From the NCBI GenBank assembly GCA_039186435.1, contig JBCDAA010000287.1, forward strand, positions 1 to 11,850: a stretch of DNA of 11,850 nt. The letters are read 5' to 3'. Below the pieces are notes generated by a model. That model saw only the letters and a list, made by a program, of their open reading frames with translations. It was not told the DNA's origin and did not search any database. The DNA is from JALVDI01 sp039186435 (lineage in GTDB: Bacteria > Myxococcota_A > Polyangia > Polyangiales > Houyiibacteriaceae). Positions 1 to 6,967 of this stretch are shown here, in pieces (position 1 is the first letter of the stretch; the number at the start of each line of letters is the position of its first letter). Both the position numbers and the translations under genes were made by a program.

Positions 1-1
1 G

Positions 2-103
2 GAGACCGAGAAGAAGAAGACCTGGGTCGACCACGTTTGGACGATCCTGCTACTGCTCGCGGTCGCCGGGATTCTCTTCTGGCGCTTCGGCAGCGGGGAC
101 TGA
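2..103 (+). CDS. C-terminal fragment of a membrane-anchored protein (5' end outside window)
   Basis: The open frame enters from the left edge and stops at TGA 101-103, leaving 33 codons. The visible tail starts with a short charged stretch (ETEKKKTW), followed by one hydrophobic segment (VWTILLLLAVAGILFWRF) and a short polar end (GSGD). This is the shape of a C-terminal membrane anchor or the last helix of a multi-spanning protein. The rest lies outside the window, so the function cannot be named. It converges with the minus-strand gene at 109, with only five bases between the two stop codons. The coding call rests on the open frame, GC-rich third positions and the clear membrane segment. Confidence 0.6.
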   Translation, partial: ETEKKKTWVDHVWTILLLLAVAGILFWRFGSGD

Positions 104-108
104 ACCGT

Positions 109-1179
109 CTAGGCTGGAGCGGGTGCGGTCGCGTCGACGACGCAGGTTGCGACCCGCGCACCCCCCAACCAAAGCGATCCGCGCGATCCGGGCGGAACGA
201 CTTTCGGCATCGGCCACGTGAAGTCAACGACGGTGGGGGCATCGTCGCTCCAGTCGTTCATCGATGGAGTCGCTTTGACAGCCCACGGTTCAGCGTCCGT
301 CGTGGAGCGGAATAGAAGCGTGCTCCCGGCGCCGACTCGACGCTCCAAGAACACGCGGGCTCGACAGCCCTTCACAGCCAGGGAGGTCGTGGCCGGAGCC
401 AACGCGAGAAGTTGCGGCGGCATCACGTTCAGATTGACTCCACGAAGAGCAATCGCCGCGCACATTCCCGCTCGAACGGTCTCCCCCTGATTTCCGCGAA
501 GGGTGCTCAAGTTCGAGATCACGCGTGGCTCGGAGAGCGGCGTCCCGTCGACGCTCGAAAGTCGAACTTCGTCGCCGAGGTGCGCTTCGCCCCGCGAGAC
601 ATAGCCCGACACCCACGGCAAGCAACCGGCGATCTGGACCACGGCTTCAACGTTCATGAGGAACGGCCCGGAGGAGGTCTCCACCTGAGGCGCATACTCC
701 CCGTCGAGTTGACCCAGCCAACCTTCGAGTCGCGCGAGACCGACTGGCCGATCGCCGCGCCGGACGCAAGCCTCGAGGGAGCGGATTGTGGGCCACGACT
801 CCTCGAGGAAGATCGAGCGCTTTATTCCGAGAGCGCGCGTATAGGCCCGCACCTCACGTTCGTTCGCATGAGACGGACAGACGATCGCGGCGTCCGGCAT
901 CGGTACGCCGGCGAGGATCAATGCGCCGATTTCGAGACCCACCGGCCAAGGTACGACTCCGAACGTGCATCGACGCGTCTGCACGCGAAGCGTATGGACG
1001 ATGGGGTTGTGCGGCGTGTCCGTCGCCGCGATATCGCTGCCGCCATAGAGGGTCGCTCCGATCCCGGAGTCGCCGACCGACACATACGACAACACCGTCA
1101 GCAGAGAAGCGAGCTGATCAGGTGATGCGCCGAGGACGGCCAGAACAGCCTCGCTGCGAGTTGAGCTGCTCACCGGCAC
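109..1179 (-). CDS. EF-Tu-like protein lacking all GTPase motifs (pseudo-GTPase)
   Basis: The 356-residue product aligns with elongation factor Tu (about 394 residues) from end to end. Domain II is clearest (residues 171-253): GPFLMNVEAVVQIAG matches EF-Tu KPFLLPIEDVFSISG, GYVSRGEAHLGDEVRL matches GRVERGIIKVGEEVEI, and ALRGVN matches LLRGIK. G-domain landmarks are visible at residues 66-126: QTRRCTFGVVPWP lies where EF-Tu has the strand leading to DCPGH, IGALILAGVPMPDAAIV corresponds to KNMITGAAQMDGAILVV, and RALGIKRSIFLEE to RQVGVPYIIVFLNK. The nucleotide-binding elements are gone: the P-loop GHVDHGKT is replaced by GASPDQLAS (17-25), DCPGH by VPWPV (76-80), and NKxD by LEES (126-129). About 20-30 residues after G4 are missing. 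Domain III is weaker (263-350; FRSTTD resembles FRTTDVTG). GTP hydrolysis is therefore not expected. The role is unknown; retained tRNA, ribosome or EF-Ts binding is speculation. The start is GTG at 1179, 15 bases after an in-frame stop, with a weak ribosome site. Confidence 0.85.
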   Translation of the reverse strand: MPVSSSTRSEAVLAVLGASPDQLASLLTVLSYVSVGDSGIGATLYGGSDIAATDTPHNPIVHTLRVQTRRCTFGVVPWPVGLEIGALILAGVPMPDAAIVCPSHANEREVRAYTRALGIKRSIFLEESWPTIRSLEACVRRGDRPVGLARLEGWLGQLDGEYAPQVETSSGPFLMNVEAVVQIAGCLPWVSGYVSRGEAHLGDEVRLSSVDGTPLSEPRVISNLSTLRGNQGETVRAGMCAAIALRGVNLNVMPPQLLALAPATTSLAVKGCRARVFLERRVGAGSTLLFRSTTDAEPWAVKATPSMNDWSDDAPTVVDFTWPMPKVVPPGSRGSLWLGGARVATCVVDATAPAPA

Positions 1180-1318
1180 TTCCGCGCTACCCGGTCAACC
1201 ATGCCTCGTGGATAGCGCGCCGGAGAGGGAGCCTCAAGATTGGTGGCAAACGCTAGCGCGCCGGTGTCTCTTCGGCGGACACTCAGCCGGGGCCCCGCAA
1301 GAGGGGCTGGAGGACTCA
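1180..1318. promoter_or_regulatory. Divergent intergenic region between the EF-Tu-like gene and a lipoprotein gene
   Basis: These 139 bases separate two divergently transcribed starts and must hold the control signals for both unless one is read from further away. I see no convincing sigma70 -35/-10 pair. What is visible is an 11-base direct repeat (listed separately), an inverted pair GTGTC (1264-1268) and GACAC (1278-1282), and a strong ribosome site GGAGG at 1309-1313, five bases before the ATG at 1319. Confidence 0.45.
1213..1264. repeat. 11-base direct repeat TAGCGCGCCGG, possible operator pair
   Basis: TAGCGCGCCGG occurs exactly at 1213-1223 and again at 1254-1264. The copies are 41 bases apart start to start, close to four helical turns, so they would lie on the same face of the DNA. 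The heptamer TAGCGCG also occurs inverted at 1183-1189, next to the GTG start of the EF-Tu-like gene. The placement suits a regulator-binding site, but the motif is GC-rich in a GC-rich genome, so chance is not excluded. Confidence 0.35.
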
Positions 1319-1897
1319 ATGAGATATCTGCTCTGGGCCGGGATCCTTGCGTGCGGCTCTCAAAGTGCACCGGCGCCGCAGGCGAACAGCGCGACGGCCG
1401 CGTCCGAAGATCCAAACAATGCGAACAGCGAAGGGTCGGGTCTTGCGTGTCCGATCGTTCCGATGCGCTTGGTCGCAACGGCGGCGGGGTTCTCGAGCAC
1501 CGTCGCTCGTCTCGACGACAGCGGAGTCGTACGGGTCTCCCCGCTCGGTCCCCTTCAGCTGGACACGCGAGGTTGCATCTTTGGACAAATCTCCAGCCGA
1601 AACGACGTTTGGGCCGAGATCACGCCGCGCGCCACCGTCTGGACATCTCGGGAGGAAGTGGCGCTCACCGGCGATCAAGTGAGCAACGCCCACACGTTGA
1701 GTAGCGAGGGTGTCGTTCTCTCGCTTCGGCCCGGAAGCGAAGGCACCGAACTCGCGCACTTTGAAGGCTATGCACCCGAAGCGCGATGCGCAGCCACGCT
1801 GATGTTGCACGTGTGGATGGCCACCGTTCCTTCGATGGCAGACCCGGAGGAGCTTCCTCCCCCAAACGACTCCGTGTGCGGCGACCGACGTCCCTGA
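1319..1897 (+). CDS. Small putative lipoprotein of unknown function
   Basis: The 192-residue product begins MRYLLWAGILAC, a very short Sec signal with a lipobox (ILAC, Cys at residue 12), followed by a Ser/Ala/Pro/Asn-rich linker to about residue 37 typical of a surface-tethered lipoprotein. The remaining 150 or so residues look like a small beta-rich domain with cysteines spread along it (for example CPIVP and RGCIFG), but I do not recognise a family. The frame is open for 37 codons further upstream, to 1208. ATG 1319 is chosen because GGAGG lies five bases before it and because only this start gives the lipoprotein leader. It is divergent from the EF-Tu-like gene and converges with the HEAT-repeat gene, 21 bases away. 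Confidence is good that it is a gene and an exported lipoprotein, low for any role. Confidence 0.75.
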   Translation: MRYLLWAGILACGSQSAPAPQANSATAASEDPNNANSEGSGLACPIVPMRLVATAAGFSSTVARLDDSGVVRVSPLGPLQLDTRGCIFGQISSRNDVWAEITPRATVWTSREEVALTGDQVSNAHTLSSEGVVLSLRPGSEGTELAHFEGYAPEARCAATLMLHVWMATVPSMADPEELPPPNDSVCGDRRP

Positions 1898-1918
1898 AGG
1901 CGTCGACAGCGCGAGGGC

Positions 1919-3433
1919 TCAGTACCCCGCGACAATCTCCTGGGCCATTAGGTGGTCGACATCGCGAAGCCAGCGAAGATCCGGCAAGGGGAGCTCAAAC
2001 CTCCGCGCCCAGCGCGCGAGCGACTCGTGAATTGCCCAGGTCAGAATCGGCGGCTTTTGCAGCAAACCAAGGTTCGCTTCGATCGCGTGGCGGACACCCG
2101 CCTTGCCGAGCGCTTCGATCGCGTGAAAGCGCGTCGACTCCTGCTCCTTGTCGTCGGCCGCGATGGCTTCGACCCGCTCGACCCATGATCCCGAAGGACT
2201 AAGAGCGATCGCCGTCTCCAACGTTTCGTAGGCGTGTGTCGACCAGGCGTAGGGAAGATGGTTCCACGCGCGCTCCGCAAACTCCGCGTCCGCGCCGAAG
2301 TCCCGGAGCGTGTACATCGCGGTCTTGCGAACCCCAAAACACGGATCCTCGAGGAGCGCAGCGATACGCGGGCGGTCCTTCGACGCAACAAAAGCGCGCG
2401 CCGCAGACTCGCGAACCGCCACATCCGGCCAGTCCTGAAGGAGCGCGCTGAACGCGTCGCGCTGCGACTCGGGGACGGTCGCCCAATCGGCCTGGTAGAG
2501 CTCCGACTCTCGCTCACGCCAGGGACCTTCTGCGTTGAAATGGGCCGCAAAGGACGCGGGCGATGCCATCCACTCAAAACGCTTTCGAATCGGCGACCGA
2601 AGCGCGCGGAGCGCGGCGGGATCGGGCTCACGAAGCTCTTCGATCTCCTCGTCCTGAATCTCGAGCAGGTCCTTCACGGGCGCGAGCCACCGGCGAAGAT
2701 GGAGCTCCGTCTTCGGGTCGACGAGGGCGAGGAGAAACGAGTTCCGAACTTCCAAGAAGCAGTTCTTGCCCGCCTCCTGAACTCGCGGATCCCGATGTGC
2801 CTTCGCCCTTGCGGCTGCGCGAATCGTACCGAGCGTCGGGTAATAACAGAGCGTATCCAGAGCAGCGATCGCGACCTCTGCGTCGGAATCACCGCTCGCC
2901 TTCAGCAGCGCTTCGCACGCCGCCACGGGCTCGTCCCACACGAGAGCGTCCGCCGCGGCTTCGCGTACCCGCGCATCGGCATGGCCGAGGCCTCGAACCA
3001 ATCGCTCCGTTGTCGCCTGCGACGAGAAGTCGAACATCAGCGTGTGCATCGCGTCGCGCAGGAGCGGGTGCGAGTCGTCGCCCAACACCGCGTCGACGAG
3101 GTCCCGCTCGCGCTGCGTCATCTGGAGGAGCGCATGCGTTCGCAGCACCTCATCGCCAGACGCCCACCACGCCCGCAGCTGGCCCCCCGTCGGGCTTGGC
3201 CCGTTGGCCATGTCGCGGAGGATCCGTGCGCAGGCGACTCGGGTCGCGCGGGCGACTCCTGTATCGGAAAGACATCGCGTGAGATCAGGCAGCAGTCGGG
3301 CATCGTCCAGACACGCGAGGGCATGCGAAAGATCGCCGCGCACCTTTGGGTCGCGCTCGCGACAGAGCCTCTCAAAGAGCGCAAACGTTTGACTGCGGTC
3401 GCAGGACTCGGTCAATTCGCGAAGCTCCGCCAT
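1919..3433 (-). CDS. HEAT-repeat protein
   Basis: The 504-residue, probably cytoplasmic protein consists mostly of paired alpha-helices of the HEAT / PBS-lyase-repeat type. Recognisable units include DPKVRGDLSHALACL (28-42), DARVREAAADALVW (153-166), DAEVAIAALDTL (184-195), DPRVQEAGKNCF (215-226), DVAVRESAARAFVA (337-350) and DPCFGVRKTAMYTL (363-376). An acidic, charged insert near 255-290 (EIQDEEIEELREPDP) interrupts the array. Such solenoids are scaffolds or protein-binding surfaces; no catalytic motif is visible and there is no signal peptide. The ATG at 3433 has no strong Shine-Dalgarno. The gene follows the TonB-like gene on the same strand after 56 bases, so it may be the last gene of a three-gene transcript. 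Its partner is unknown. The repeat call is firm, the function is not. Confidence 0.85.
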   Translation of the reverse strand: MAELRELTESCDRSQTFALFERLCRERDPKVRGDLSHALACLDDARLLPDLTRCLSDTGVARATRVACARILRDMANGPSPTGGQLRAWWASGDEVLRTHALLQMTQRERDLVDAVLGDDSHPLLRDAMHTLMFDFSSQATTERLVRGLGHADARVREAAADALVWDEPVAACEALLKASGDSDAEVAIAALDTLCYYPTLGTIRAAARAKAHRDPRVQEAGKNCFLEVRNSFLLALVDPKTELHLRRWLAPVKDLLEIQDEEIEELREPDPAALRALRSPIRKRFEWMASPASFAAHFNAEGPWRERESELYQADWATVPESQRDAFSALLQDWPDVAVRESAARAFVASKDRPRIAALLEDPCFGVRKTAMYTLRDFGADAEFAERAWNHLPYAWSTHAYETLETAIALSPSGSWVERVEAIAADDKEQESTRFHAIEALGKAGVRHAIEANLGLLQKPPILTWAIHESLARWARRFELPLPDLRWLRDVDHLMAQEIVAGY

Positions 3434-3489
3434 CGTCGCGTCACTGTGGCCACGCTGAGAGCGGTTGCAACCTTCGGCTTGCGGTGCGG

Positions 3490-4581
3490 CTATTCGAGAG
3501 AAAAGGAAGCGCGAAAGCGGACCAAAGTCGAACTCGCCTCACCCGGAAACGCCCATCGCCGCAGGGCCTCCTCGACGCAGTGTGCGGTCGTCTCATCCAA
3601 CCCGGTGGCGCGCCCCCTTCGAACCGCGCCGGTCGGCTCGATCACAAAGCGAGCCGCGACGCTTCCTTCGCGGGTCGGCAGACGTTCGAGCAGCCGCTCG
3701 TAGCAAAAGCGAAGCTCCGACCGATGACGCCGAACGACGCGGCGGATGAGCGACTCGGAAAGCGCGCCGTCGACGACGAAGCGGGACTCGCGAACGCGCG
3801 GCAGGGTCCACCCATTCCTCGGTGGCGGAACTGTGCGGAGAACCGGATCAGGATGTGCGTGAAAGCGCGCGACTTCATCTTCAAGGACGTGACGCCAAAC
3901 GTTCCGCGGATCCCCTCCCGGAGGACGTCTCCAGTCGGGCGCGAGCAACGCCTCTGCACTCCACGAGGGTTCCTCCTGCACGGGGAAGTCGAACACCCCA
4001 AGGAGCGCCGGGGTGCGCCTCGCAGGCTTCGGCTCGGCGAGCGCTTTGTCCAGCTCTGGCGACCCGAGCGACGCGCGCACCACACGCATCGTCGGCGCCG
4101 GAAGAGGAACCTCGGCCATCGCGGGCGGCAGCAGCGCGCCCACCGCCAAAAAGCACGATGCAAACGCGATGGTCCCCAACACGTAGGCGAGCGCACGACG
4201 GCCAACGAGCGGCGCCCGCGCTGGCGGCGGCGGCACATCGACCACCCGAAAGGCGAAGTCGAGGTCCCCCGCCCGCAGCGCGATCGTCGCGCCCTTGGAG
4301 AGGCGGATCGTTCCCGTGACTGGCGCAGGCTCTCGGTAGGACGCGCAGCGTTCGGTGACGGTCGCGACAAACTCCGCGGGCACGTGCACGCTCCAAACGC
4401 CTGCGACTTGCTCCGCGAGCACCCGAGACGCGACCGGCAACCCACGCGACGAGCGAAACGCGCGCCGCTCGATGCGCCGCGAAAGAACCGTTCCGCGCCA
4501 CCGCACGATCGCCTCGATCACCACACGCTGTCGGACACCGGACTTCGAGGAAAGTTCGCGGCGTCGTCCGCGTTCGGTCAC
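3490..4581 (-). CDS. TonB-like single-pass protein with AgmX/PglI-type C-terminal domain
   Basis: The 363-residue protein has three parts. Residues about 19-118 form a cytoplasmic beta-rich domain of the type at the N-terminus of AgmX-like gliding proteins (VIEAIVRWRGTVLSRR, then VTGTIRLSKGATIALRAG and FRVVDVPPP). Residues 130-151 are a single membrane helix. A Pro/charged linker (about 155-270) then leads to the AgmX/PglI C-terminal domain at 271-362, with the family signature GALSESLIRRVVRRHRSEL, FCYE, and CVEEALRRWAFP. Cys293 and Cys335 sit at the conserved cysteine positions and could form a periplasmic disulfide. In known cases (AgmX and GltG/GltJ-like proteins of Myxococcus gliding machinery, TonB-type proteins) such proteins link an inner-membrane motor to periplasmic or outer-membrane parts. 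No ExbB/ExbD or gliding genes lie nearby. GTG 4581 is the only upstream start: an in-frame TAA lies at 4597-4599. The gene starts 25 bases after the PPOX gene stop. Confidence 0.8.
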   Translation of the reverse strand: MTERGRRRELSSKSGVRQRVVIEAIVRWRGTVLSRRIERRAFRSSRGLPVASRVLAEQVAGVWSVHVPAEFVATVTERCASYREPAPVTGTIRLSKGATIALRAGDLDFAFRVVDVPPPPARAPLVGRRALAYVLGTIAFASCFLAVGALLPPAMAEVPLPAPTMRVVRASLGSPELDKALAEPKPARRTPALLGVFDFPVQEEPSWSAEALLAPDWRRPPGGDPRNVWRHVLEDEVARFHAHPDPVLRTVPPPRNGWTLPRVRESRFVVDGALSESLIRRVVRRHRSELRFCYERLLERLPTREGSVAARFVIEPTGAVRRGRATGLDETTAHCVEEALRRWAFPGEASSTLVRFRASFSLE

Positions 4582-4606
4582 GACCGCGTGCCGTGGTTAG
4601 CGCTAG

Positions 4607-5716
4607 CTAGTAGAGTTTGCGACGCTTGTGATAGCCGTTCGCGAGATCGAAGATCCGAGCGCCAAGCTTGTTGAGACGCCCACCCGGAACGATCTGATCG
4701 AGGATCATTTCGCCCATGGTCGGAAAATCCGATTCGTCGATAAAACCCGCCGGATCCCAGAGCGCGTCGACGAGCGCGGGAAGCAGATCCACGTTCTCGA
4801 CACGAACGACCACCCCAAGCTTTGGAACGCGACGCTTTACGGCGCTTGGCGCAAGAAGCGCTGGGTCGTCCGTGATTCGCCCAGACCCTTGAATTCGAAT
4901 CGCGTCCCCAGAGCCAGGCTGAAGGAGAACGAGGGAAAGCGACGGCTCGTGCAGCAGGTTGGTGAGCGTGTCCACGAGACGGTTCCCGGTTCGATCCGGA
5001 AGGAGCAAGGTCTTCGAATCGAGCACGCGCACGAAGAGCTGACGAGGATCGCCGCGCGGGGACACATCGACGCGCTCTTCGCCATCGGTCGCCGCAAAGC
5101 CGATCGAGGCGTTTTCGATGAAACGCCCCGCAACCTCATCGACGCTCGTCGCCGACCCGTTCGGGAGCGGCACCCCTTGCGCCCACGCACCGGGATCCCA
5201 GACGCGCGATCGCACGAACGCCTTCGGGCATTGAAGAAACACCCAGCGCGGGCGTAGACGCGCACCCTCTTCTCCCGCGTAGAGCGTCCCGTTCACGCGC
5301 AGGGTCTCTTTGATGCCGGGCACCACCCAGAGGCTCCCGACAGGCGCCGGATCCCCATTCCACGAAACACCGGAGAGCGTGATGTCGCCGTTCGACTGCG
5401 GAAGGGCCCATCCGCGAGTCCCTTGTGCGATCTCCAACGACTCTCCGGCCACCTTCCAGGCGCACAGGGTCGAGCACGCAACGAAATGCTGGCTGTGTTT
5501 CTCCAGCCGATTGAGGATCTTTTTTCGAATCGCGTCCGGTGGCGGCTTTACGACCGCGCGCAGCGATTCGATGTTGGTCACCCAGCGATGGGTGTGCGGC
5601 GAGTCCGCGTTCATGATCACCTCGAACCGGTGTCCCACGAAGAGCATACGCGAAACGCGTGGGGCGTCGAGGGCGGGCATGAGCGCGATGATTTTCACCG
5701 AGTTGAACCTCGCCAT
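4607..5716 (-). CDS. Tandem-domain flavin-nucleotide-binding (PPOX, MSMEG_1061-like) protein
   Basis: This 369-residue protein belongs to the pyridoxamine-5'-phosphate-oxidase-like split-barrel family, subfamily of MSMEG_1061 (known members are about 200 residues). Here two copies lie in tandem. Copy two (about 190-325) is complete: RFIENASIGFAAT, RVDVSPRGDP, LLLPDRTGNRLVDTLTNLL (FMN phosphate region) and PGSGDAIRIQG. Copy one (about 50-185) keeps ESLRAVVKPPPDAIRKK, HFVACSTLCAW, PGIKETLRVNG and CPKAFVRSRVWDP, but lacks the RxGNRxxDTLxNLL segment, so it probably no longer binds FMN. The tail (GEMILDQIVPGG to GYHKRRKLY) is the family's usual end. Flavin-dependent redox or flavin storage is likely; the substrate is unknown. 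The start is uncertain: ATG 5716, GTG 5725 (three codons longer), or ATG 5614, which has GAGG five bases upstream and would free 122 bases for promoters. Codon use upstream of 5614 still looks coding, so 5716 is given. Confidence 0.85.
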   Translation of the reverse strand: MARFNSVKIIALMPALDAPRVSRMLFVGHRFEVIMNADSPHTHRWVTNIESLRAVVKPPPDAIRKKILNRLEKHSQHFVACSTLCAWKVAGESLEIAQGTRGWALPQSNGDITLSGVSWNGDPAPVGSLWVVPGIKETLRVNGTLYAGEEGARLRPRWVFLQCPKAFVRSRVWDPGAWAQGVPLPNGSATSVDEVAGRFIENASIGFAATDGEERVDVSPRGDPRQLFVRVLDSKTLLLPDRTGNRLVDTLTNLLHEPSLSLVLLQPGSGDAIRIQGSGRITDDPALLAPSAVKRRVPKLGVVVRVENVDLLPALVDALWDPAGFIDESDFPTMGEMILDQIVPGGRLNKLGARIFDLANGYHKRRKLY

Positions 5717-5736
5717 CAGTCTCACTACGGTGATTC
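5717..5736. promoter_or_regulatory. Very short head-to-head spacer between divergent genes
   Basis: Only 20 bases separate ATG 5716 (minus) from ATG 5737 (plus), or 11 bases if GTG 5725 is used. No promoter fits here, so each gene's promoter must lie inside the other's coding region, or the minus-strand gene really starts at ATG 5614. No strong ribosome site precedes ATG 5737 (only GGTGA close to it). Confidence 0.4.
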
Positions 5737-6963
5737 ATGGCCCATCGACGTGACCTCCTCACCACTCTCACGGCTCTCGGGCTCGTTCTCGGGTGCGCTG
5801 GCTCACCGGCCAGCACGGCGCCAGGCGACTTCCCGGCGGAGTACCTCACGGTCGGCATCACCTACAGCCCAGAGGGGCAGTCAGGATACGGAACCATCCT
5901 CCCGTCTCTCGCCGAAGGAACGCAGGTTAGCCTCGACACGTCCGTCGTGATTCCAGGACTTGGTTCACTCTCGGTGCCTCCTTCGTCCGACGGCGTCTTC
6001 TACGTTGGGCTCGCAGAGAGTCCGCGTATCCAGCGCTTTGAAGCGGTCGGCGACGGAACGGTCACGATGACCGGCGAGGTCGATCTCCTCCGCTTTGGCG
6101 CGGTCACCGGCGCGGGCATCCTCGTCGTTCCAGATGGCCCCCGCGGCTATCTCTTTAACGTCTTCACGCGCGACCTGATCGTCTTCGACACCGAGGAGAT
6201 GACCCTCATCGAGAACATTGACATCGACCTCGGGCAACCCGAAGGCGTCGACGAGTACTACAGCAACGTTGCCCTCATCGACGGAGATCGTGTGGTGATT
6301 ACAACGCTTGGGGTCCGTCCCGAGGACACTACGCTCACGACTCGAACACGCGCGGTGTTTGTGGACATCGAAACGTCCGAGGTCACCTACGCGGACAGCG
6401 AACGCTGCGGCGGGCTCACCTCGGCGGTGAAGGACGCTAGTGGCAATCTCTATTTCGGGCCGATTCTCCGGCACGGATCGGACATTCTCGCCGGGACTGC
6501 AGGAGACTCGCCGGGTCCGCTCTGCATCCTTCGGATCGCGAGTGGCGCAACCGAATTCGACGAGGAATTCGTCGACCTTTTTGCCCTAACCGGCGGACGC
6601 CCTGCCGGTGGCTTGTCCCAGGGTGCAGGAGACACCGCGTTCCTCGTAGTTCGCGAGGAAGACGCACCAGAACTGACGCCGGAGAACGTCCGCGAGGCGA
6701 ACCTCGAGGAGGACTGGAGCTATCACGCGATCGATCTCACCGACCCCACCTCGGTCCAGCGCGTACCCGGCATCCCCAGTGGCGCCGGCTACTCCGTGGC
6801 CTGGAGCGTCCGCGAGTCGGCAGCCGTGGAACCGACCCCCTTTCTCGTTCGCATCGACCAGGGCTTCGGGAGCTCGACGGTCTACGATGTGTCGGACCCC
6901 TTAGCGCCGGTGGTTCGCCTGAGGGCACCGGGCGCCGCGGTCGCGACCTTTCGCCTCCGGTGA
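5737..6963 (+). CDS. MxcI-like (DUF4374-type) beta-propeller lipoprotein
   Basis: The 408-residue protein starts with MAHRRDLL and a hydrophobic stretch ending in a lipobox (VLGC, Cys20), then a Ser/Ala/Pro linker: a Sec-exported lipoprotein, which fixes ATG 5737 as the start. The mature part is beta-rich with repeated strand-turn units carrying aromatic and acidic turns (SSDGVFYVGLAESPRIQRFE, RGYLFNVFTRDLIVFDTEEM, SGNLYFGPILRHGSD, and a late GGRPAGGLSQGAGDTAFLV), as in seven-bladed propellers. Overall order and length resemble MxcI, the propeller protein encoded with the myxochelin siderophore genes in myxobacteria, and the DUF4374 family. This is a match by pattern and needs a profile search. 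No siderophore synthesis or receptor gene is in the window, so an iron role is not supported by context. It is followed four bases later by the next gene, almost certainly in one transcript. Confidence 0.7.
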   Translation: MAHRRDLLTTLTALGLVLGCAGSPASTAPGDFPAEYLTVGITYSPEGQSGYGTILPSLAEGTQVSLDTSVVIPGLGSLSVPPSSDGVFYVGLAESPRIQRFEAVGDGTVTMTGEVDLLRFGAVTGAGILVVPDGPRGYLFNVFTRDLIVFDTEEMTLIENIDIDLGQPEGVDEYYSNVALIDGDRVVITTLGVRPEDTTLTTRTRAVFVDIETSEVTYADSERCGGLTSAVKDASGNLYFGPILRHGSDILAGTAGDSPGPLCILRIASGATEFDEEFVDLFALTGGRPAGGLSQGAGDTAFLVVREEDAPELTPENVREANLEEDWSYHAIDLTDPTSVQRVPGIPSGAGYSVAWSVRESAAVEPTPFLVRIDQGFGSSTVYDVSDPLAPVVRLRAPGAAVATFRLR

Positions 6964-6967
6964 GAAC

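Noticed and set aside
91..116. Possible hairpin CAGC...GCTG at the convergent ends near 103-109
   Set aside because: Four-base arms with poor inner pairing; expected by chance.
412..1125. 237-codon plus-strand frame opposite the EF-Tu-like gene
   Set aside because: The minus-strand product aligns with EF-Tu over its length, whereas this frame shows no domain and is Arg/His-rich.
1892..1917. Possible terminator hairpin CCCT...AGGG between the facing genes
   Set aside because: Only four paired bases plus a weak inner GCG/CGC, with unequal loops and no T-run; not enough to call.
2234..3703. 489-codon plus-strand frame opposite the HEAT-repeat gene
   Set aside because: Arg-rich low-quality translation spanning the end of one minus-strand gene and the start of the next; the minus-strand products have real repeat and domain patterns.
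4596..4612. Small palindromes (AGCGCT, CTAGCTAG) between the PPOX and TonB-like genes
   Set aside because: Overlapping short palindromes around a stop codon without spacing or copies typical of an operator.
3346..4674. 442-codon plus-strand frame opposite the TonB-like gene
   Set aside because: Same signs of an antisense shadow; the minus strand encodes the AgmX/PglI signature.
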